Source: Gracilaria gracilis
Taxonomy: Eukaryota > Rhodophyta > Florideophyceae > Gracilariales > Gracilariaceae
DNA length: 64,000 nucleotides
Direction: 5' to 3'
Assembly: GCA_030374805.1 (NCBI GenBank)
Contig: JARGSG010000100.1
Span: forward strand, 124,001 to 188,000
Part shown: positions 1 to 8,337 of the stretch, piece after piece
How the letters are laid out: each line of letters starts with the position of its first letter
Numbering within the stretch: position 1 is the stretch's first letter
The notes under the pieces: generated by a model
The model's database searches: none
What the model was told of the DNA's origin: nothing
The model's input: the letters and a program-made list of their open reading frames with translations, nothing else
Program-made: the position numbers and the translations under genes

Positions 1-1660
1 AATGCCTCGCACCGCCAAGTTTCATGTTTGCTGTCCGCATACCCAGATATTCCATCACAGACACATTCTTTCCTTCTAAGTCGAATACTGTCTGCAATAA
101 TTCTTCAACACTAATCTTTTTCTTCTTCCCAGTGAGACTACATGGGTTGTAAATACCTATGGCACTTTGAAAGAAGTGCTTCCTCATGTCTTGAAAACGA
201 CCGGTTCTTGTAGAAGAAGACAACCTCAGTTCCACATGCCATTGCAAGCAACGTACGACAAATCGAAACTGCTCATCGGTGAGAGCCATCAGAAGGTCAC
301 GCCAGACATGCGTCCACGTCAGGGCTGGACACTCCTCGCAAACCTTTTCAAAGAACTCTGAAAGCCCTTCACACTCCGCAAACTTCAGAGCCAATGTCGC
401 GTAACCAGTCAAGTGACGCACGCTGTAGTCTCCGATATCTTCACCTCTCTTCAAAGCAACAGCCAACTGCTTCGAAGTAATGCTCTTCACATCCACATGT
501 GACTCGTCCACGACGTTTTGCACGAAAGATACCGTGCTATGAATTTTGTTTGCAAACGACATCTTCAGCACATTCGAACTCATCTCGTTCAGAAGATTAC
601 CGAGTCCTAGTACCTCGTTCAGTGTGATGGCCTTCCCATCCTTTCTTCCCCACAGCACAACATTCAAAGAACGGACTATATACACCCACTTCCCGCCTTC
701 CCCATGCAAGTCTCGTAGCACAAGAATTCTATGATATCCATCTATGAGGGTTACGGACACAACAATTCTCCAATCAACAACTATTTCATTTACAGCATAC
801 TTCCCTAGAGATGCCACAGCAATCGAACCTGCATACGGAAGCCACCCAAAGTTGCGACATTTCATCATCGTCGCCTCCTTGTGTCCCAGATTCACACTTC
901 GTACTGTCTTCTTCGGGATTTCAATCATCTTGATATTCATCGTCAACCTGCGCTGAACATAGTCGGCGACAGAAATCTTCTTGACAGACAGGGTGTTGTC
1001 AACGTCTTACGACGGAACACTGTATCCTTCATCGAACAAGTATTCCTCCGCGTCAGTAAGTGGAGCCTTACTCGTCTGAAAGACTTCCACAATATCGTCG
1101 TTGGAGTCCTCTATGATGCGGACGCTCGTTCCAACGGGCTTCTTCATCCCGTGAGAAGACGTTCCTGGAGTTTTGAAAGCTTCCTCAGCAGGTTTCTCGA
1201 CCTCCAGAGCAACCAATTTCTCAGGCTGAGGTGTAGAAGACTTGCCAGCCCCGGACTCTGGAGTAGGACTTTGCGGAACCTCGATTGGTGCCATCATTGA
1301 CGTATCCCACGCATACAACCCAGCCCAGAACAACTCGCTCAGCGTACTTGGTGGGACTTCAGGACCTTGAAAACGGTTAGAGTACTTCGCGCTTCCATGG
1401 CTTATAATCTTCGTCTTCCAGATCACAACCAAGTCTTCACCTTCTAGGGCAGTTGCGCTTAGAGCATGCCCATGGAGCGAACGGGAAAGAGCCTTCCCGG
1501 CACCACCAGCGGACCCCACACCTCTCACCTCCGCGGTTCCAACTTTCACCCTGCTCTTTTCTTTCCCAACCGTCACAAGCAAATGCACCGCATCGCCGCC
1601 TTTCAATATAGGCGTGGCAGCGGGCGAAGCCTTCTTCGTTATTGCTCGGGCTGGTGGCAT
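1..1660 (-). pseudogene. ParB/sulfiredoxin-like accessory gene, cut by the window edge, one in-frame stop
   Basis: The reading frame starts at the ATG at 1660-1658 and runs leftwards off the window, with a single TAA at 1009-1007. The first 217 codons are low in conserved features (Pro/Ala/Glu-rich, then acidic). After the stop the same frame stays open for about 330 more codons and looks more conserved. A LIDGYHR stretch (748-728, minus) in a beta-strand-rich setting resembles the G-x-H-R signature of ParB/Srx-fold proteins, and is followed by a segment like the one that trails ParB-like domains in some algal and oomycete mobile-element proteins. I infer a DNA- or nucleotide-binding accessory protein of a mobile element. 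The stop may be a nonsense mutation; a 31-nt intron starting at the GTAAGA there is possible but very short. The gene is divergent from the methyltransferase-SET gene, with the palindrome field between them. Its C-terminus is outside the window. Confidence 0.5.
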
Positions 1661-2071
1661 ACGCGGCGTAGTCCTTTTGCCCTCCCTCTCCCTCGCGTTA
1701 GGGGCGGCATTTCTGACACCCCTGCACTTGGGTTCGGTTGTCTTGAATCCCGCCCCCTTTTATGCTTGCGAGGCGGCATTGCAGTTACACGCGGCTGATA
1801 GAATCGAAAAGGTTGTTTACGACCTTCGAGAACGCTCGCGAGATCGGTCCGTTGGTTGTTTCACTCCCGTTCCTTTCCGTCTACTTCATCACGGAGGCGC
1901 GTCCGCCCAATATTAGTTTAAATTATACACTGTGCCTATATAAAATTTCAAAGCATAATCGCGGGACGGTTACAAAGCTACATCAACCAATTAAAATCTA
2001 TATTACACTTGTACAACAATGTTTGAGGAATAAAGAAATAAATAATATTTGTAGCGGACTAATTTCACTCT
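1661..2071. promoter_or_regulatory. 5' flank of the ParB-like gene with TATA-like element
   Basis: No gene is visible. A TATATAA-type element at 1935-1944 lies about 275 bp upstream of the minus-strand ATG at 1660 and reads acceptably on both strands. It could serve the ParB-like gene; transcription data would be needed to assign direction. Confidence 0.3.
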
Positions 2072-2144
2072 GGGACAGCAGACCGGGGTGTCGTGGCGCT
2101 TCATCGGTGCTTCGATGAAGCGCCACGGCACCCCGGTCCGCTTT
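2072..2144. repeat. Long palindrome P1
   Basis: Inverted repeat with arms of roughly 35 bp meeting almost without a spacer; the half-site contains GACCGGGGTGTCGTGGCGCT and then CTTCATCGG. P1 has a few mismatches, notably at the centre (TGCTTC instead of TGCACC) and near the ends. It is the first of five copies of the same palindrome up to 4132. Confidence 0.9.
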
Positions 2145-2288
2145 CAACGGCGCGTTGGCGGTGCCTCGTATGCCCGCACCCCAGTTCCATCACACACGGC
2201 GCGTTGACAGCGGGCGAATTTCACCGCTTACGGCTCGTTGGCGGTGCTACGTGTGCCACAGCCCCAGCTTCATCACTCACAGCGCGTC
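2145..2288 (+). repeat. Two ~75-bp direct repeats between P1 and P2
   Basis: Two related segments begin near GTTGGCGGTGC and carry CCCCAGYTYCATCAC followed by a CRGCGCGT motif. A third, diverged relative lies just before palindrome P4 near 3888-3941. They accompany the palindromes as part of one larger repeat unit. Confidence 0.6.
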
Positions 2289-2364
2289 GGGACAGCGGAC
2301 CGGGGTGTCTTGGCGCTTCATCGGTACACCGATGAAGCGCCACGACACCCCGGTCCGCTGTCCC
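2289..2364. repeat. Long palindrome P2 (near perfect, 76 bp)
   Basis: The best-preserved copy. It begins GGGACAGCGGACCGGGG and ends with the reverse complement CCCCGGTCCGCTGTCCC; the arms differ at only one or two positions (for example TCTTGG against CCACGA). It can form a cruciform with a stem of about 37 bp and no real loop. Confidence 0.95.
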
Positions 2365-2449
2365 AAAAAATTATTTTGAATTATTTTGAAACGAGCGGCT
2401 GGACAAAGATGATGTTTCATATTTTCAACATTTCATCTGAGCCACCCCA

Positions 2450-2475
2450 ACCACACGTGTGCTGCTGTATAAATG
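2450..2475 (+). promoter_or_regulatory. E-box plus TATA promoter module, copy A
   Basis: A CACGTG palindrome at 2454-2459 stands 14 bp before TATAAATG at 2468-2475. The same arrangement is preserved in copy B although the surrounding sequence has diverged. The segment ahead of the hairpin array is therefore plausibly a real RNA polymerase II promoter. Confidence 0.5.
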
Positions 2476-2639
2476 CCGTCCCCACTTCCCCTCCTAACAA
2501 CTTCCATGCCCTACCTTCTTCGTGGTCACAACTTCTACCGAGATATATTCATCTTCTTCCACAACCGAAAGTATGTCTCGGTTGGGGGAATAGAACGATT
2601 TATCTCCGTAGAAGGTAGCACACCCTCACGCTTCGAGGC

Positions 2640-2945
2640 TATAAATAGGACATCCGTTATATGAGATGAAGTTAGTACATCTTCTATCTTTATTTTGTAA
2701 TACGGATGTCCTATTCCTATGCTGCTTGTGGAGGTTTTCAGACACCCTCACGCTTCGTAGCTAGGTATAGGACATCCGTTGGATGAGATGAGGTTAGTAC
2801 ATCTTCAATCTTTATTTTATGTAACGGATGTCCTATTTCTATGCTGCTTGGGCTTTGAAGCTAGGATTAGGACATCCGTTACATGATGTAAAATAGTACA
2901 TATTCTAATTTTATGTGATAAAGCTTTTGTCCTAATACTCTGCTG
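2640..2945 (+). repeat. Tandem hairpin array A (three ~70-nt hairpins)
   Basis: Three units each contain a left arm like TAGGACATCCGTT, an inner GATGA...TAGTACATCTT segment, and a right arm like AACGGATGTCCTA, so each can fold as a ~70-nt hairpin. Units 1 and 2 are preceded by CCTCACGCTTCG and followed by ATGCTGCTTG. Unit 3 is weaker, pairing mainly at TAGGACA/TGTCCTA. The array lies downstream of the promoter-like module; no ORF explains the pattern. Confidence 0.65.
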
Positions 2946-3102
2946 CTTGGAGAGGTTTTCGTATTTATTCACAATCATTTGGCTAAGAATAGGATAGCCA
3001 TAGTAAAAAGTATTGCATAAAGTGAGAGCAGGAAATCGTTTGAGTCGCGATCCATGTTCGTTTCACCCTGGGGCTGCCGATCGGCACTCACGGCGCGTTG
3101 AG

Positions 3103-3173
3103 AAAGCGGACCGGGGTGTAATGGCGCTTCATAGGTGCACCGATGAAGCGCCACGACACCCCGGTCCGCTGTC
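3103..3173. repeat. Long palindrome P3
   Basis: Third copy of the palindrome, starting AAAGCGGACCGGGGTGTAATGG and ending CCCCGGTCCGCTGTCG. The centre is intact (GGTGCACC); the left arm carries substitutions. It opens copy B of the duplicated module. Confidence 0.9.
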
Positions 3174-3249
3174 GCAAAAAATTATTTTGAATTATTGAAA
3201 CGGGGGGCTGGACAAAGATGATATTTCATATTCAACATTTCGATTTCCA

Positions 3250-3275
3250 GCCACACGTGTGGTGCTGTATAAAAG
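3250..3275 (+). promoter_or_regulatory. E-box plus TATA promoter module, copy B
   Basis: CACGTG at 3254-3259 and TATAAAAG at 3268-3275 are spaced exactly as in copy A. The TATA motif here is closer to consensus. Confidence 0.5.
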
Positions 3276-3444
3276 CCGTCCCCACTCTCCCTTCCAACAC
3301 CTTGCACGCCCTACTTTCTTCCTGGTGACACCTTCTACCTACATATATTCATATTCTTCCACAACCGAAAGTATGTGTCTCGGTTGCGGAAATAGAACGA
3401 TATATGTCCGTAGAAGGTGGCACACCCTCACGCTCTGTAGCTAC

Positions 3445-3770
3445 GAATAGGACATCTCCTATATGATATAAAATTAGTACATCTTCTATTTATATATCAT
3501 AGAGGATGTATTCTATTCCTATGCTGCTTGCGGAGGTTTTCGCACACCATCACGCTTCGTAGCTAAGAATAGAACACTCTCTAGATGAGATAAAGTTAGC
3601 ACATCTTCTATCTTTACTTTAAATAGAGGATGCCCTATTTCTATGCTGGTTGCGGATGTTTTCGCACACCCTAACGCTTCGTAGCTAGATATAGAACATC
3701 CATTGGATGAGATGAAGTTATTACGTCTCCTATCGTTATCTTGTACAGAAAATGTCCCATTCCTATGCTG
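3445..3770 (+). repeat. Tandem hairpin array B (three ~70-nt hairpins)
   Basis: Three further hairpin units follow copy B's promoter. Where the left arm changed from CATCCGT to a CTCCT/CTCTCTA type in units 4 and 5, the right arm changed to TAGAGGAT, so pairing is largely kept. Unit 6 is weaker. Flanking motifs CACGCTTCGTAGCTA and ATGCTGSTTGC are shared with array A. Confidence 0.65.
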
Positions 3771-3941
3771 CTTGCCAATATTTTCGTATTTGGTCACAAA
3801 CGTGTGGCTAAGAATAGGTTAACCATAGCAAGTAGCATAGCAAAGATGGCACACCGCCAAGTTAAAAGAAACGGCTGGTAGGGCTGCGCGTTGGTGGTGG
3901 CACGTGTACCTCTACCACAGCTTCATCACTCCCGGCGCGAT

Positions 3942-4017
3942 GGGACAGCAGACCGGGGCGTCATGGCGCTTCATCGGTGCACCGATGAAGCGCCACGACA
4001 CTCCGGACCGCTGTCCC
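3942..4017. repeat. Long palindrome P4
   Basis: Fourth copy, GGGACAGCAGACCGGGG to CCGCTGTCCC, with a perfect centre and a handful of arm mismatches (GGCGTCATGG against CCACGACACT). Confidence 0.9.
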
Positions 4018-4057
4018 ATGCTGTCGTTGAAAAATATGGAAAATAAAATATTTTTTT

Positions 4058-4132
4058 GGGAAAGCGGACCAGGGGGTCGTGGCACTTCATCCGTGCACTG
4101 ATGAAGCGCCAAGCCACCCCGGTTCGCTGTCC
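4058..4132. repeat. Long palindrome P5
   Basis: Fifth and most degraded copy (GGGAAAGCGGACCAGGGGG to CCCCGGTTCGCTGTCC). It sits only 40 bp after P4, separated by an AT-rich spacer, and is the last element before the methyltransferase-SET gene. Confidence 0.85.
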
Positions 4133-4515
4133 TACCAGCCGTTCCCTATAACTTCGCGTATATGTTTGCAATCACCAAGTTCCGTATCCCTCGAGTGTCG
4201 CCGATTTCCGTGACATCTCTTTACGGGTTCACTCGCATCTCAGGCATCTTGCACATCTCCCTGTCGTGTTGAAAGAACCTGGTTCGTGCTGTGTTGTTGC
4301 TAACCTCTCCCGCCCGCTCCCGTCTCCCGCGCACTCTCATATCTCGTCGGCAGTTATCCCCCCCCGCTGCAGTCTTCCGTGCGCTGTTTCCTCCCCTCCC
4401 CTGCCATCTCCCGTCCGCTGCCATCTCACGTCCGCTGCCATCTCCCGTCTGCTGCCATCTCCCGTCCGCTTCGGAAATTCGAATCATAACCCGTCAACGC
4501 ACCCTCTTCCCATGC

Positions 4516-7500
4516 ATGCATAAAATGGCTCCACATAGTTCATCGAGTTCTATGTCACCGGCACCGTCAGGCTCCGATATGAAGGGTGGAAAACGGTATG
4601 GCTTCGGAGATGAGCTTGTCACAGGATGCCTCGCAATCCGCGATCATTACGCGTCGAAAATGCGAGATGAAGACCGGCCGAGGAAGGTGGGACACAGCGA
4701 GTTCGTTGATTACGTTATCAAGAATAGCAACGTCCTACCGCTGGCAAAGAATTACTTCTATATTCTTGTGGGTCCAGGACATCCGACGTTTACTGACAGT
4801 GAACTACGGGTCGTATGTCTGAAAGGGTCTAATCGTCAGCTATACCTCTCAACTAGGTTATTGGACATCTTGGACAATGATAGGGACCGGCGCGTAAGGG
4901 ACTTCTGGAATGCTTATACCGAGGTGAGCTTTAAAGGAATACCGAAGAATGGGACTTTGACCGAGTTTTTCAAGTCCATGACTATACCTCCTAAGCCAGT
5001 GGGACGGGTGGTTCTCCCGTTCGCCACAACCGTAGCCACACATTTCCAAAGAATTCTCTTTCTCTCGCTCATTCAGAAAGCTTCCAAGGAAAAAAGAGTT
5101 GTAGGCCAGAAGAGAAAAAGAGGAGACAAGGGATATCCCACACCTTTTGTGAATGTTCAAATATCCAACAAACTCCAAGCTCAGCGTGTTGGATTTGGTT
5201 TGCAGCTCATAACGAAGGCATGGGATTGTTTCTCTAAATTCCTGGGATTCTATACCGTGGAGGTCATGGTTCTTCCATTCATCCGAGTCATGTACGATAA
5301 AATGCAGTTTCAAGCGATTGCGACGAGGGCAGAGGGGTTCTTCCACCGGGATAACGACCATCGCTTGCTACCGAGCAAAGCTGAAACTGTTATTGAAACA
5401 GAGTTCATCCTGTGGGCATGAAATTTACCTCAATTCATTGATGCTGCCCTCCGAATGCTTGCGAAGGAGTTCATCTTAGACCTCAACAAGGTTATTATGA
5501 ATGAGTAGTTCTACTCAATTTCCGAACCAGGACGATGGACAGTTCTGAAGACGTTTACAAGAGACCCATAACGAGCGTTTGCTCAGAGATTCGATAGTTT
5601 CTCGAATTCGCTTGTGCCCTCCGTCATGGAGGCCATAAGCTCGTTGAAACTGAAAGAATCAGTGAACGCCCCTGGTATGGCGGTAACGCCGATATCAAAA
5701 ACAGAACCTGCCGTACAAATTGAGGATGATGTGGAGGAGGTAGAGGAAATTGGGAAACCAACGGAGCCGAAGGAGGGGAGAGGCGAAGAAGGAGATGGTG
5801 ATACGAACATAGTGGCTGACATTGGGAAAGAAAGTAATTGTGACGAAGCGTTCGGGGTAGGCGTAATACCCCCACCATCGATTGCGTCGTTGGATGAAAA
5901 AATGGCTTTCCGAAGTTGTGAGGAGGAGAGGGATAAGTACTTTCGCTTGTACAATTGCGGGTTTGGGGATATGGTAGAGATGGACGGGACGTTGCGCAGA
6001 GATGGTGTGTCTCCGTTAGGAAAAGTTCAACTGGTTCTCATAAATTCTCTGTACAACATCCGAGGGAACAAGAACCTAAGCAACAGCTGGTACGATGTAC
6101 TGAGCCCTCAGTAAATGAAGAAGGCAGCAAAGCTTCCATCAAGACTGCTACGTCCTAGGGGCCATTTCGTTATCTTTAGTGTTTTCGAGCAGGTCCAGGA
6201 ATGGAGAGATATGCTTTCTGCCATTGAGGCAAAAGAAGAGAACGGAGTACGAAGGCGTTTCTTTGTTGTGGACCAGGTCCCAATGCACGTTGTACGGTCG
6301 GGAGGCAACCCGATGCGTAACCCTGGACGTAGGTCGGGCTCCCTTTTCCCTGCAATACAGTATGCTGTACATGGAGTTCGAAATGGTTTCACCTACGCGC
6401 AGCAGAATTTGATGGTGAACTATGAGAGCTTCAACTTCGTGCAGTCGAGGTACCCGGGGTACCACAGTGTCATTGACCAGGTACCCTCCATGTCTAATGG
6501 GGAGACTCTTCAGTGGAAGAGAAAGACGGAAGGCGGGAGCTACGTTTTACAAAAGGTGAGGTCCGAAGAGAAACCTCGGGCATTGTTGAAGGAGCTAATC
6601 AGTCGGTTTTCCCAGGCTGGGGATATTGTGGACAACTTGTTTGCGGGGACGTTATCGACAGCAATGGCATGCATGGAGTTACAACAGCATCGTAGGTTCA
6701 TCGGGTGTGAGCCGGACCCTGACTGCTTTGCCCATGCTAGGCACGCCGCAATTGTTCAATTCGCATTGTGCCTGCGGGAAAATGAGACGGATATCCAGGT
6801 AACGCAGAAAGTTCGAAATGCTATGATTAGGGTGTTGAACTTATTTCTGAAGTGGAATGTCCGCCCATTGAGATCATGGAAGGCTCCATTCGGGTATCCC
6901 CAGTATCAAAAGTTTCCTACGTATATTGTGGACTTTCTTGCGTCAATGTGGCGGGATGAGAGCTTGGTCACCATTGGTAGGCGTCAGGTCCTTCACGAAT
7001 GGCTTAAAACTTTGCAAGGAAAGATGGGGCTTCTGGATTGGAATGCCATGTTGGCGCTGGAAGCGACCATGTGCGGTTGTCGTATCGGAAAGCCGACAAG
7101 TCGTCACCCTGGCACCGGAGTGGGAGTGTTCACTACACGCCGATTCATAGAAAATGAAGAGATATGTTACTTCTACGGAACACTGGTGTATTATGACCTA
7201 ACGAAGAAAAAAGAGGTACACAAGAAATATGGTGAAGGGTTATTGGGAGCAACATCCGAACGCTTTCGGAAGTATATGATGTAGTTTAACGTCCGCCGCG
7301 ATATATTCCATAGCCTCTCAGAAAGAAGACAAGGAGTAAGTTTAATACCTGTATGGATTGTCCCCGCTCCTTTTTCATTGGGTTGAACGATTAAAGATCC
7401 CAAATATATATGGAAGGTGATAAGGACATTGACGCAGTTGCGGATGGTGTGACGAAACGAAGGACTTCAAATGTGCGGGTCATTCGAACTCCAAATACAG

Positions 7501-7646
7501 GACGCACCCCACATCAACTACGAGAATACCAAATGATTGCGGTGCGAGCACTTCAGAAACTGGAAGTGGGAGAGGAGTTGTTCGCGGATTATGGAGTAGA
7601 GTATAGCTGGGGTACATCGGAAAATCCTATTATAGTAATCGATTAG
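4516..7646 (+). pseudogene. Decayed DNA methyltransferase (N6A/N4C type)-SET domain fusion
   Basis: Frame 1 is coding from an ATG at 4516 but is interrupted by stops at 5419, 5506, 5569, 6112, 7282 and 7384; a frameshift near 7400 moves the last part to frame 3. The first ~300 codons are unrecognised. The middle matches a beta-class DNA amino-methyltransferase: YNIRG after the motif IV position, GHFVIF, HVVRSGGNPMRNPGR, then the SAM-binding NLFAGTLSTA (FAGT at 6640-6651) and GCEPDPDCF. The usual catalytic DPPY reads NSLY (6043-6054), so activity would be lost even with the stops repaired. The C-terminus is a SET domain: GTGVGVFTTRRF near 7111, a VWIVPAPF/IKDP region around 7345-7395, and GEELFADYG at 7569-7595. 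I infer a former chromatin/DNA-modifying cargo gene of a mobile element. It is divergent from the ParB-like gene. Confidence 0.75.
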
Positions 7647-8337
7647 AACGTGTAGTAAATTAACTACATATAAAACAACCCCCTAAACCTACATAAAGAA
7701 GTGGCACTTATTGCATTCCAACTTCGCCATTGAGCACAAAATAGAAACTGAACACTTTGGCAGAACTGCAATAGGGAAGTACATAGATGCATAAAAGGTA
7801 GCGAAGAGCATCGAATATGATGGTGTAAGGTTTTTAACATTATGAGAATTTTCTAGTTCAGAAATGAAGATTTCGGTGTCAATTTTTGGTTTCGGAATCG
7901 GGGAATAAAAAACCGCACTCGGTGATTTCCACCACACTCCATTTGATTGGTGGTGTGCATTCTATCGGTGACGTTCGATCACGGCGAGCGCCAAACACAT
8001 CGAGAGCAGAGCAGTTCCGATTCCAGTGACCTTCGATCACGGTCAGCGGCTAACACGTCGTGAGCCCAGCGTCAACGGCGAGGAACCGTTCGGATTGTAT
8101 ATGGCGAAACGTCAGACGAGGGGTGTGAATGCGGAGGAGGTTAGCGGTCGCGCGTCAAAGAGCTGAGGGCGTGGCGAAACGGTAAGTGGCGAAGTTCGCA
8201 CCGCTCGTAGTACGCGTGCGCCTCGGAGTGGTTTACGTGCAAAACGGAGGAAGGGTGCGGCGAGGAGCGACCGTGCGGCGGGGAGCGACCGTGCGCCGAG
8301 GAGCGACAATGCGTCGAGGAGTGTCGAGGGCAGAACA
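7647..8337. other. Intergenic with short direct repeats
   Basis: No gene recognised. A ~62-bp segment containing TTCGATCACGG and GCGGCTAACACG-like sequence is repeated around 7965-8065. At 8255-8320 a ~20-bp GC-rich unit (GAGGAGCGACCGTGCG-like) recurs three to four times. The ATG at 8101 opens only a short frame before a stop; a GTAAGT donor-like site at 8182 follows, so a small first exon for the next gene is conceivable. Confidence 0.4.

Larger units (their letters stand above)
2289..3102 (+). repeat. Copy A of a tandemly duplicated ~810-bp module
   Basis: This module holds palindrome P2, an AAAAAATTATTTTGAATTATT tract just after it, a promoter-like segment, three hairpin units and an AT-rich tail ending in GGCTAAGAATAGG. 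The same order recurs at 3103-3941 with many substitutions, so the duplication is old. No protein-coding frame is credible. Confidence 0.8.
3103..3941 (+). repeat. Copy B of the ~810-bp module
   Basis: This repeats copy A in the same order: palindrome, AAAAAATTATTTTGAATTATT, GGCTGGACAAAGATGAT, promoter-like segment, three hairpins, and the tail with GTGTGGCTAAGAATAGGTTAACC. It ends against palindrome P4. Confidence 0.8.

Noticed and set aside
881-1300. Plus-strand frame of 139 codons over the ParB-like gene
   Set aside because: It is the antisense shadow of the minus-strand frame, which has the motif and greater length.
1-7646. Bacterial or phage origin because of ParB-like and N6A/N4C methyltransferase genes
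   Set aside because: A SET domain in the same gene, TATA promoters and surrounding retrotransposons place it in a eukaryotic genome; the domains may have bacterial ancestry only.
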